Of a stretch of DNA of 64,000 nt, positions 25,051 to 32,244 are shown piece by piece (position 1 is the first letter of the stretch; the number at the start of each line of letters is the position of its first letter). Below the pieces are notes generated by a model. The model was not told the DNA's origin. It searched no databases and was given only the letters and a program-made list of their open reading frames with translations. Position numbers and translations under genes: made by a program. Source of the stretch: UBA1757 sp963617485 (GTDB lineage Bacteria > Bacteroidota > Bacteroidia > Bacteroidales > UBA1402); assembly GCA_963617485.1 (NCBI GenBank), contig CAVEPA010000005.1, positions 86,312 to 150,311 on the forward strand. The letters are read 5' to 3'.

Positions 25051-25882
25051 GGGCATCGAGCTTGAATTGAAGAAACTTGTCGTAACGGCGCAGGTAATCG
25101 GAGGCATCGTAAAGGTCGGAAGCCAGCACCAGGCACACCGAACCCGAAGAAAAATTGTTGAGTTCGCTCCAAATACCGGGTTCCACCAGCAAAGCTTGAT
25201 AAGGTCGATTCAGGGTGACGCTACGGTTGTCATCGCCATCGTCCAGACGGACGGTAAAGGAGCCGCTGACAGCCACGATGAGCTGATAGAGCTCCTTGTG
25301 CGCATGCCCGCCGCGGAAAGCACCTGCCGGCACATCGTAGATAAAGAAGACGCGCTTCACATCGAAAGGCATCTGCGAGAGGTTATTCACCACGCAGATA
25401 TCGCCCTTGCGCTGCGGATGACGCTGTGGCTCGATATTCAGGCAGCAGGAGTTGAGTACGCGGCTGCAAGAGGCCTCTTGGGCCGTCAGCCGGCGCGCAG
25501 GCTCGGGTTCGCGACCCGGAGCGTTTGCATCCGTCTGCGACGAAACGATAGCCGCAATGGCATTGGTGGAGAAATTTTCCAGCTTGCGCGGACAACCGGC
25601 CGGTACATAAACGCCAAGATTGGAACGATTCAGATGATAGCGCTCGCGTTGCCCGCCCTCGCCTACGCAAAGGTCCAGACTGCCCGAGAGCGCCAAGATG
25701 AACTCTTCACCTTGGCTGCAGGACGCAAAGTCGCAGGCCTCACCGGCGGGCACATTGAATATCCATTGCACGCGCTTGATGTTGAAGGGAATCTGGTGTC
25801 CGTTCTCCAGGAACGACAGGTTGCCCCTCTCGTCGGGAATCTTGGGCAGTTCTATGGCTGCCGCCGTCTTGATTTCGTTCAT
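25043..25882 (-). CDS. Tandem FdtA/WxcM-like cupin protein (dTDP-keto-sugar isomerase type)
   Basis: 279 residues made of two FdtA/WxcM-like cupin domains. The second (about 143-279) is canonical: LSQMPFDVKRVFFIYDVPAGAFRGGHAHKELYQLIVAVSGSFTV, with the HAH active-site histidines, followed by LLVEPGIWSELNNFSSGSVCLVLAS. FdtA-type enzymes convert dTDP-4-keto-6-deoxyglucose to the 3-keto sugar that FdtB aminates. The first domain (about 1-125) has the same layout (DERGNLSFLENGHQIPFNIKRVQWIFNVPAGEA, CPRKLENFS) but reads ACDFASCSQGEE where the HAH motif should be, so it is probably inactive or binds something else. Single-domain FdtA is the rule; a fused pair is less common. Confidence 0.85.
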   Translation of the reverse strand: MNEIKTAAAIELPKIPDERGNLSFLENGHQIPFNIKRVQWIFNVPAGEACDFASCSQGEEFILALSGSLDLCVGEGGQRERYHLNRSNLGVYVPAGCPRKLENFSTNAIAAIVSSQTDANAPGREPEPARRLTAQEASCSRVLNSCCLNIEPQRHPQRKGDICVVNNLSQMPFDVKRVFFIYDVPAGAFRGGHAHKELYQLIVAVSGSFTVRLDDGDDNRSVTLNRPYQALLVEPGIWSELNNFSSGSVCLVLASDLYDASDYLRRYDKFLQFKLDAHD

Positions 25883-25895
25883 CTTTTTATTTTTA

Positions 25896-25968
25896 GCCGA
25901 CGGGAGCGTACTTACGCGTACGTGACCGAGGCCGAGCCGCCGCGAGCGCGCCGATTTACCCGCTATAC
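25896..25968. repeat. 73-bp direct repeat, copy 1
   Basis: Identical over 73 bases to 26027-26099, start to start 131 bases. It begins GCCGACGGGAGCGTACTTAC and ends ATTTACCCGCTATAC. It is GC-rich, holds a palindromic ACGCGT/CGTACG core, and lies in the 211-base gap between the cupin and fumarase genes. The 58 bases between the copies are unrelated. No gene is seen in the gap. Confidence 0.95.
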
Positions 25969-26026
25969 TTATTCTTCACGGTTTCAAGCTCGGAGAGTGG
26001 GTGAAGCAGTGCGGTCGCAAGGCGAG

Positions 26027-26099
26027 GCCGACGGGAGCGTACTTACGCGTACGTGACCGAGGCCGAGCCGCCGCGAGCGCGCCGATTTACCCGCTATAC
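26027..26099. repeat. 73-bp direct repeat, copy 2
   Basis: Exact second copy of 25896-25968. Its last six bases overlap the fumarase stop codon (26094-26096), so the element abuts the end of the coding region. A mobile or amplified intergenic element is a reasonable reading. Confidence 0.95.
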
Positions 26100-27704
26100 G
26101 AGCTTGAAAAAGTCGTTACCCTTGTCATCGACCAAGATAAAGGCCGGAAAATCAACCACATCAATCTTCCAAATAGCCTCCATACCCAACTCGGGATACT
26201 CGACACATTCGATGCTCTTGATATTGTTTTGAGCAAGGATGGCAGCAGGGCCACCGATGGAACCGAGGTAGAAACCGCCGTGCTTGTGGCAAGCGTCGGT
26301 GACACATTGGGCACGGTTACCTTTGGCAAGCATAACGAGGCTACCGCCATGCGACTGGAAAAGGTCGACGTAGGGGTCCATACGGCCGGCAGTGGTGGGG
26401 CCCATGGAACCGCAAGCCATACCGACAGGAGTCTTGGCAGGACCGGCGTAATAGATGGGATGGTCTTTGATGTATTGAGGAAGATCTTGACCGGCATCGA
26501 GGCGTTCTTTTAACTTGGCATGCGCGATGTCGCGACCCACAATGATGGTTCCGTTAAGCGAAAGACGGGTACCGATGGGATATTTGGAAAGTTCTTGGCA
26601 AACTTCGCGAATAGGACGATTCAGGTTGATGGAGACGGCGTTGCCTTCGCCGGCATTGCGAAGAGCTTCGGGAATGAGTTCGTAGGGCTTGTCGTCCATT
26701 TTCTCAATCCAGATACCGTCTTTGTTAATCTTACACTTGATGTTGCGGTCGGCAGAGCAGGAAACACCCAGACCCACAGGACAAGAAGCGCCGTGACGAG
26801 GCAGACGGATGATGCGCACATCGTGGGCAAGGTATTTGCCGCCAAACTGGGCACCCAAACCGATTTTGTAAGCTTCTTGCAGCACTTGCTTTTCGAGTTC
26901 GATATCGCGGAAAGCGCGGCCGGTTTCATCGCCGGTAGTGGGAAGATTGTCGTAGTAATGGGTAGAAGCCAACTTGACGGTGAGCAGGTTCTTCTCGGCA
27001 GAAGTGCCGCCAATAACGAAAGCGATGTGATAAGGAGGACAAGCCGCCGTACCCAAAGATTTCATTTTTTCCACCATAAAGGGAACGAGTTTGGCCGGAT
27101 TCAGGAGCGCCTTGGTTTCCTGATAGAGATAAGATTTGTTGGCAGAGCCGCCGCCCTTGGTGACGCAGAGGAAACGGTATTCCATACCTTCGGTAGCCTC
27201 GATGTCGATTTGGGCGGGAAGGTTGCATTTGGTATTCACTTCCTCGTACATTGAGAGCGGAGCGTTTTGGCTATAACGCAGATTTTCTTCGGTATAGGTC
27301 TTGAAGACACCCAGGGAAAGGGCTTCCTCATCGCAATAGCCGGTCCATACCTGCTGACCTTTTTCACCGTGGATGATAGCGGTGCCGGTATCCTGACACA
27401 AGGGAAGCTTGCCTTTGGCTGCCACTTCGGCATTGCGAAGGAAAGTCAGGGCAACATATTTGTCGTTCTCGCTGGCTTCTGGGTCGTTCAAAATCTTGGC
27501 AACCTGAAGGTTATGCGAACGGCGCAAAAGGAAGGAAACATCGCGGAAAGCGGCGTTGGCCATCGCAGTAAGGCCTTCTTTCTGCACTTTCAGGATGGGG
27601 TGTCCTTCGAATTCTCCCACAGAGACATAGTCTTTGGTGAGCAGATAATACTCGGTTTCATCTTTGCCCGTCTGGAACATGGGGGCGTACTTGAATTCTA
27701 CCAT
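26094..27704 (-). CDS. Fumarate hydratase class I (iron-sulfur type)
   Basis: 536 residues, the full length of single-chain class I fumarases (FumA/FumB). It interconverts fumarate and malate with an oxygen-sensitive 4Fe-4S cluster. Conserved stretches are LPLCQDTGTAIIHGEKGQ near residue 100 with the first cluster cysteine, TKGGGSANKSYLYQ, LGTAACPPYHIAFVIGG and PVGLGVSCSADRNIK, then the C-terminal fumerase domain IVGRDIAHAKLKERLDAG and YAGPAKTPVGMACGSMGPTTAGRMDPY. In Bacteroidales this enzyme serves the reductive branch to succinate. It starts 22 bases after HflX ends and may share its transcript. The stop codon lies inside repeat copy 2. Confidence 0.95.
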   Translation of the reverse strand: MVEFKYAPMFQTGKDETEYYLLTKDYVSVGEFEGHPILKVQKEGLTAMANAAFRDVSFLLRRSHNLQVAKILNDPEASENDKYVALTFLRNAEVAAKGKLPLCQDTGTAIIHGEKGQQVWTGYCDEEALSLGVFKTYTEENLRYSQNAPLSMYEEVNTKCNLPAQIDIEATEGMEYRFLCVTKGGGSANKSYLYQETKALLNPAKLVPFMVEKMKSLGTAACPPYHIAFVIGGTSAEKNLLTVKLASTHYYDNLPTTGDETGRAFRDIELEKQVLQEAYKIGLGAQFGGKYLAHDVRIIRLPRHGASCPVGLGVSCSADRNIKCKINKDGIWIEKMDDKPYELIPEALRNAGEGNAVSINLNRPIREVCQELSKYPIGTRLSLNGTIIVGRDIAHAKLKERLDAGQDLPQYIKDHPIYYAGPAKTPVGMACGSMGPTTAGRMDPYVDLFQSHGGSLVMLAKGNRAQCVTDACHKHGGFYLGSIGGPAAILAQNNIKSIECVEYPELGMEAIWKIDVVDFPAFILVDDKGNDFFKLV

Positions 27705-27725
27705 AGCTTTTTGTTTATAATGTTA

Positions 27726-28982
27726 TCAATTGTTTTCTGTAAAATCCTCCGTATCAGAGAGTTCATCATATTTCTGGAAAAGAAAATCGTTGTAGGGGAA
27801 ACGCGTGATATGAATGGCTTTCACCCTATCGTAAACCAGTTGTTTGAAAGCCTCGATATTGGTGCGTTCGGTAGCCGAAATGAAGATGCAGTTGTCGGGA
27901 TTCATTTTCGACATCCAAGTCTGTTTCAAATCGTCGAGCGATAGGTTCTCGCGCTTGAGCGGGCTGAGGTCGTCTTCGTCTTTGGGGACGTAGGTAAAAG
28001 CATCTATTTTATTGAAGACCAAGATAATAGGTTTGTCATTAGCACCAATTTCCTCCAAGGTACGGTTCACCACTTCTATCTGTTCCTCGAAGGTGGGATG
28101 CGAAATGTCCACCACATGCAGCAGCAAATCGGCCTCGCGCACTTCGTCCAGCGTCGACTTGAAGGATTCCACCAAATCGTGAGGCAACTTGCGAATAAAG
28201 CCGACAGTGTCGCTGAGCAGGAAAGGCAGGTTGTCGATAATCACCTTGCGCACCGTGGTATCGAGGGTAGCGAACAGTTTGTTCTCGGCAAAGACATCCG
28301 ACTTGCTCAGCGCATTCATCAGCGTTGATTTGCCCACATTGGTATAGCCCACCAAGGCCACGCGCACCATCTTGCCACGATTGCTGCGCTGCACGGTTTT
28401 CTGCTTGTCGATGCGCTGCAATTCACGCTTGAGCTGCGCGATTTTATCAAGGACGATACGGCGGTCGGTCTCTATCTGGGTTTCACCCGGACCACGAAGG
28501 TTCACGCCACCACCGCCCCGCTGACGTTCCAAGTGAGTCCACAGACGGGTCAGTCGCGGCAAAAAGTACTGATACTGCGCCAGTTCCACCTGAGTTTTGG
28601 CATGGGCCGTCTTGGCACGGTCGGCAAAGATGTTCAATATGAGGCTGGTACGATCGAGTATCTTCACCTTGAGCACATCGTCGAGGTTCTTGAGCTGCTT
28701 GGCCGTCAAGTCATCGTCGAAGATAACCAAGGTGATGCCGTTGTCTTCCACATAGTCCTTGATTTCCTGCAATTTACCGGGGCCGACTATGGTACGCGGA
28801 TTGGGCGCATCCAGACGCTGCACGAAACGTTTCACGGGCGTAGCGCCGGCCGTTTCAGCCAGAAAAGCCAGCTCATCGAGATACTCGTGACATTTCCGTT
28901 CGTCCTGCAAAGGCGTTATCAGGCCCACCAAAAGGGTCTTTTCAATGTTTTGTTCTTCAGTTATATCAGTTGTCTGTTTCAT
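27726..28982 (-). CDS. hflX: GTPase HflX
   Basis: 418 residues from the ATG at 28982. HflX is a ribosome-associated GTPase that rescues or splits stalled ribosomes. The HflX-specific N-terminal domain is present (LVGLITPLQDERKCHEYLDEL, GPGKLQEIKDYVEDNGITLVIFDDDL), then a glycine-rich linker (RQRGGGGVNLRGPGETQIETDRR). The GTPase motifs are GYTNVGKSTLMNALS (G1), DTVGFIRKLPHDLVESF (G3) and FNKIDAF (G4). Starts farther upstream exist (28994, 29003, and a longer frame) but would run deep into rsmI; the chosen start already overlaps it by 17 bases. Confidence 0.93.
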   Translation of the reverse strand: MKQTTDITEEQNIEKTLLVGLITPLQDERKCHEYLDELAFLAETAGATPVKRFVQRLDAPNPRTIVGPGKLQEIKDYVEDNGITLVIFDDDLTAKQLKNLDDVLKVKILDRTSLILNIFADRAKTAHAKTQVELAQYQYFLPRLTRLWTHLERQRGGGGVNLRGPGETQIETDRRIVLDKIAQLKRELQRIDKQKTVQRSNRGKMVRVALVGYTNVGKSTLMNALSKSDVFAENKLFATLDTTVRKVIIDNLPFLLSDTVGFIRKLPHDLVESFKSTLDEVREADLLLHVVDISHPTFEEQIEVVNRTLEEIGANDKPIILVFNKIDAFTYVPKDEDDLSPLKRENLSLDDLKQTWMSKMNPDNCIFISATERTNIEAFKQLVYDRVKAIHITRFPYNDFLFQKYDELSDTEDFTENN

Positions 28983-29682
28983 CGTTAGGGTCATTTTCGT
29001 CATGACGGTCGTTTTCGTCCGGGGCCACACACAACACAAACTCGCCACGGGGCTGATTTTCTGTAAAATAGGCTATCAACTCGGAAAGACTGCCGCGCCG
29101 GGTTTCCTCGAATTTTTTACTAATCTCGCGCGTCACCGATGCCTGACGCTGAGGGCCACAGACTTCGGCCAGCTGCTGCAAGGTCTTGAGCACCCTGAAG
29201 GGCGATTCGTAGATGATAAAAGTCACGTTCAGAGCGGCCAGTTCCTTGAGCCTGGTCTGACGTCCTTTCTTGACGGGCAGGAAGCCTTCGAAAAAGAAAC
29301 GGTCGTTGGGCAGAGCCGAAACTACCACGGCGGGGATAAGGGCGGTTGCTCCCGGCAGACATTCCACTTCGAGGCCCATTTGCACGCAACGGCGTAGGAG
29401 CAGAAAGCCCGGGTCGGATATGCCAGGCGTTCCGGCATCGGTAATCAGGGCGATGTTCTCGCCAGCCTGCACGCGCTGTGCGAAAGCGTCTACTGTCTTG
29501 TGTTCGTTGAACTTATGATACGACAGCATAGGCGTATGGATATCGAAATGCTGCAAGAGATGCGAGCTGGTACGCGTGTCTTCGGCCAGAATCAAGTCGG
29601 CCTCCTTGAGCAAGCGTATGGCGCGCAGCGTCATGTCTTCCATATTGCCCACCGGCGTGGGTATCAAACTGAGTTTTGCCAT
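28966..29682 (-). CDS. rsmI: 16S rRNA (cytidine-1402-2'-O)-methyltransferase
   Basis: 238 residues. The start MAKLSLIPTPVGNMEDMTLRAIRLLKEAD and LILAEDTRTSSHLLQHF are diagnostic of RsmI, which methylates the ribose of C1402 in 16S rRNA using S-adenosylmethionine. SAM-binding sequence ALITDAGTPGISDPG and the tetrapyrrole-methylase fold segment RFFFEGFLP are present. The C-terminus is a short Asp/Asn-rich tail (DENDRHDENDPNDETDN), low-complexity and probably disordered. It overlaps HflX by 17 bases and starts 3 bases after the upstream hypothetical gene ends, so the three genes form one unit. Confidence 0.95.
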   Translation of the reverse strand: MAKLSLIPTPVGNMEDMTLRAIRLLKEADLILAEDTRTSSHLLQHFDIHTPMLSYHKFNEHKTVDAFAQRVQAGENIALITDAGTPGISDPGFLLLRRCVQMGLEVECLPGATALIPAVVVSALPNDRFFFEGFLPVKKGRQTRLKELAALNVTFIIYESPFRVLKTLQQLAEVCGPQRQASVTREISKKFEETRRGSLSELIAYFTENQPRGEFVLCVAPDENDRHDENDPNDETDN

Positions 29683-29685
29683 CTG

Positions 29686-30261
29686 CTAGCCCTTGAAATG
29701 TTGCTCTATCATAGACAGGAAATCGCGTACTGTGGGCGATTCCTCGTCCCATTGGTAAGTGCCGAGATAGTCGGCTGCATCCTCCCAAGATTCCATTTCA
29801 TCGATGGCCGACATAAGCTGCATAAAGGCATCCCGGTCGTTGTCGAGCAGCTCGCGCTGATAGCGGAAACGGTCGTTCAGGCTCAGGGAATGGCTGAGGT
29901 CGGCAAAGCGACGGGCGGCCAGCTCGTTCTGCAAACGGCGTTGGTTCATGTTCTTTTCGTAATGCTCGGCCAAAGAATCGGGACGTTCCTGCGGACGATT
30001 ATCGCAGGCGGGCTGAGGCTTGTGCGCCGGCTCGGGTTCGGGTTGCGGTGCTGGCTCATGTACCGGCTCAAGATTCGGTGCCGGCTCGGGTTGCAGCTCG
30101 CGAACGGGCTGCGGGGCCTGAGGTTCCAGTTGCGGCGCTTCAGGCAACGAAGACTGCTGCAAACGATTTATTTCCAAACGGATAGCATCCATTTCTGCTA
30201 TCATCGTCTGCATCATTTCCTGCAAAGTTTCGATATGACGCAATATTTCTTCCATATCCAT
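29686..30261 (-). CDS. Hypothetical protein with coiled coil, P/E-rich linker and C-terminal helical domain
   Basis: About 191 residues from ATG 30261 (a second ATG lies six bases in). Not recognised by name. Residues 1-35 (MEEILRHIETLQEMMQTM, IAEMDAIRLEINRLQQ) look like a coiled coil. Then comes a Pro/Glu/Ala-rich, probably disordered linker of ~55 residues (PEPAP, PEPEPAHKPQP). The C-terminal ~90 residues (SLSLNDRFRYQRELLDNDRDAFMQLMSAIDEMESW) resemble a domain I have seen in Bacteroidota-only hypothetical proteins. A TAacTTTG promoter box at 30317-30324 supports this start over a farther TTG. No signal peptide. It precedes rsmI by 3 bases. Confidence 0.7.
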   Translation of the reverse strand: MDMEEILRHIETLQEMMQTMIAEMDAIRLEINRLQQSSLPEAPQLEPQAPQPVRELQPEPAPNLEPVHEPAPQPEPEPAHKPQPACDNRPQERPDSLAEHYEKNMNQRRLQNELAARRFADLSHSLSLNDRFRYQRELLDNDRDAFMQLMSAIDEMESWEDAADYLGTYQWDEESPTVRDFLSMIEQHFKG

Positions 30262-30316
30262 ATAATCGATGTTGGGGACCGAGACAAATGTCTGCGACCG
30301 TTTCTGCAAAAGTTTA

Positions 30317-30324
30317 CAAAGTTA
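30317..30324 (-). promoter_or_regulatory. Bacteroidota -7 box upstream of the P/E-rich hypothetical gene
   Basis: Minus-strand TAACTTTG, 56 bases before the ATG at 30261. No TTTG at the right -33 distance; the nearest is 28 bases away. Confidence 0.45.
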
Positions 30325-30349
30325 GCAAGTTGTGGAAAATATTCCTACA

Positions 30350-31819
30350 CTACAAATTGTTTTTGAGGAAGCTTTGGATATCCTGCAGCAATTCGTGCGT
30401 GGGCTTGTCTACCCTATTGGTCATCAAAACCACAATGCAGCGGCCGGAGGGCTGGCTGTAGTAGCCGGCGTAGCAGCGCACCCCGTACATAGAGCCGGAT
30501 TTCAAGCGCAGGTCGCCGGGAAGGTTCGGCTTTAGGCTGCGCACGGTACCTTCGTGGCCCACACGGGGCAAAGATGCGACATAGACCTCGGCCCAGCGGC
30601 TCTGCTGCGACATATAGCGCAAAATATCGGCCAACACTCGGGGAGAAAAGGCCGTTTGGGGTGCCAGACCACAGGCATCGCGCAGCTGACAGGAACGCAT
30701 GTCTATCCCTTTGTCTTGCCAAAAGGACCCAAGCGCCTGCAGCCCGTCGCTGGCCGTCAAAGGCAGGGAGGCACCCAGATGCCAAGCACAATGGCGCGCT
30801 AGGTATTCGGCCGTCAAGTTGTGGCTGCGCTTGTTGACCAACGCTATAACCTCAGACAAGGGCAGCGAACGCTGACGGTGTATCAGGCCGGGAAGGGATG
30901 CCAGACAGGATTGCAGGGCCGCCGGCGAGCGCAGCGAGTCGGGCACCTGCCAGTAGACGACACCTTGGTCGAAGGACAAAGGATGGTCGATAACGATACC
31001 TTGGCTTCGAAGATGTTCCTGCCAAAGCCAGCGTAAGCTCGCCGGCGGATTGGGGTTGTCGGCGCGTACACGGAAAGAGTTGCGTCCGGCAGGGATGCTG
31101 CCGTAGATGGCACGCCGGGTAGCGTAAGGAGCGCCGTACACATAGGCACTGTCCTTGCTGTTGTCGGCAGCGATGGCCTGTACATCGAAACTATAGGCCG
31201 GAAGACGGGGATATACCGATTGTAGCGACACGCGCTCCCCCACACCGGCACTGTTCAGATAAAGATCAAGACTGTTTTCGTAGATAGCCGCCGAATAGAC
31301 ACCCGCCGCAAAATAGTTACCCAAATCCTCCCACAGCCAATAGGGCGAAACCGGCTGATGAGGGTCGGCCCAGCAGGAAAGCAGGCGCAGACTGCCATGC
31401 ACGGTCTTGATGCCGGCGCGCTGCAGCGCGCCGGTCCATTCGTCCAAAAAGGCCATGGGCCGGTCGTAAAAGCAGGCGGCACCCAAGGTCGGATCGCCCA
31501 AGGGCAAAATCCAGACATCACCGTCCAGCTGGCCTCGGCGCAAAGTTCCCGTGTAGAAAATCCAGGTGTCAAAACGATAGTCAGGCCCCAACACCTCCAG
31601 GGCCGTAGCGGTGGTGATAAGCTTGGCCAGCGAAGCCGAGGCCAGCACGCGCTCGGGCTGCGACGCAAGGAGCAGCCCGCCGCTTTGCGCATCTTCCAGC
31701 AAGTAAGCCACCGAGGCCGGGCGATAGGCCGCAGTATCCTCCTCAAAGACCGATGCGACAGCCCGGGTCGCACACAGCGACAAGCAGAGCCCAACCAGCG
31801 TGCAAGCCCAAGGTTTCAT
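30350..31819 (-). CDS. dacB: D-alanyl-D-alanine carboxypeptidase/endopeptidase (PBP4, peptidase S13)
   Basis: 489 residues with a signal peptide (MKPWACTLVGLCLSLCATRAVAS). DacB-type penicillin-binding proteins trim or cut peptidoglycan cross-links in the periplasm. Catalytic motif SxxK is Ser63-Leu-Ala-Lys66 (ASASLAKLITTATALEVLG), SxN is in KRSHNLTAEYLAR, and the KTG-like triad is KSG in RLKSGSMYGVRCYAGYY. Full length and motifs intact. The ATG overlaps the stop of the lipoprotein gene upstream (TGATG), so it is translationally coupled to the M6 protease operon. A perfect 22-bp palindrome (31413-31434) lies inside the gene. Confidence 0.93.
   Translation of the reverse strand: MKPWACTLVGLCLSLCATRAVASVFEEDTAAYRPASVAYLLEDAQSGGLLLASQPERVLASASLAKLITTATALEVLGPDYRFDTWIFYTGTLRRGQLDGDVWILPLGDPTLGAACFYDRPMAFLDEWTGALQRAGIKTVHGSLRLLSCWADPHQPVSPYWLWEDLGNYFAAGVYSAAIYENSLDLYLNSAGVGERVSLQSVYPRLPAYSFDVQAIAADNSKDSAYVYGAPYATRRAIYGSIPAGRNSFRVRADNPNPPASLRWLWQEHLRSQGIVIDHPLSFDQGVVYWQVPDSLRSPAALQSCLASLPGLIHRQRSLPLSEVIALVNKRSHNLTAEYLARHCAWHLGASLPLTASDGLQALGSFWQDKGIDMRSCQLRDACGLAPQTAFSPRVLADILRYMSQQSRWAEVYVASLPRVGHEGTVRSLKPNLPGDLRLKSGSMYGVRCYAGYYSQPSGRCIVVLMTNRVDKPTHELLQDIQSFLKNNL
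31413..31434. repeat. Perfect 22-bp palindrome within dacB
   Basis: CCGGCGCGCTG followed directly by its reverse complement, no loop. Coding on the minus strand (TGALQRAGIK region). Confidence 0.9.
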
Positions 31820-32244
31820 CAGTCGAAATCGTAATACATCACAAAGATGTAGAGCGATTCAGGATCGACCAGACGCAGCATCTTGTCTTTTTCAGACACT
31901 TGCACCACTTCCACATTGTAGCTGGTGGCCAAACCGGTCAGGCCGGCCGATTTCAGCGTCAGTTTGCAGGTCTTGCCCTGCACGGGTGTTTGGTCGAGCG
32001 TCAGCTGCAACACACGCGAAAGGTCATCGGTCTGGATACGCATCATACGTTGCGTAGGGTTATAGGCCAACTGATGCGAAGCGGCATTGTAGGCAAAAAC
32101 CGTCTTGTCCGTCTTGAAAACGCCGTAAACTTCCTGTTTCAGAGCAGCCTCCTTGGCTGCCTTCAACAACGGATCTTCCTTGGTACAAGACGACAGACAT
32201 ACTGCCAGAAGGCAATATAAGGCTAATTGCAGGTATCTTTTCAT
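31819..32244 (-). CDS. Small hypothetical lipoprotein
   Basis: 141 residues from ATG 32244. A lipoprotein signal (MKRYLQLALYCLLAVCLSSCTKED) puts Cys at residue 20; the rest is a small domain of about 120 residues with alternating strands (VYGVFKTDKTVFAYNAASHQLAYNP, TQRMMRIQTDDLSRVLQLTLD, YNVEVVQVSEKDKMLRLVDPESLYIFVMYYDFD). I do not recognise the fold. The start overlaps the M6 protease stop as ATGA and the end overlaps the dacB start, so the three proteins are probably made in fixed ratio. It could be an inhibitor, chaperone or partner of the protease, but nothing in the sequence proves it. Confidence 0.75.
   Translation of the reverse strand: MKRYLQLALYCLLAVCLSSCTKEDPLLKAAKEAALKQEVYGVFKTDKTVFAYNAASHQLAYNPTQRMMRIQTDDLSRVLQLTLDQTPVQGKTCKLTLKSAGLTGLATSYNVEVVQVSEKDKMLRLVDPESLYIFVMYYDFD

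Noticed and set aside
25896..26099. A CRISPR array
   Set aside because: Only two copies of 73 bases with one 58-base spacer, and no cas genes; the repeats are much longer than CRISPR repeats.
25049..26513. Open frames across the repeat region encoding Arg-rich peptides
   Set aside because: They run antisense through the cupin and fumarase genes, and the repeat part has no coding signature; I treat the peptides as an artefact of the repeat.
29980..30170. Short repeats reading CGGCTCGGGTT and similar as a DNA repeat array
   Set aside because: They encode the Pro/Glu/Ala linker of the hypothetical protein and vary from copy to copy; low-complexity coding is enough to explain them.
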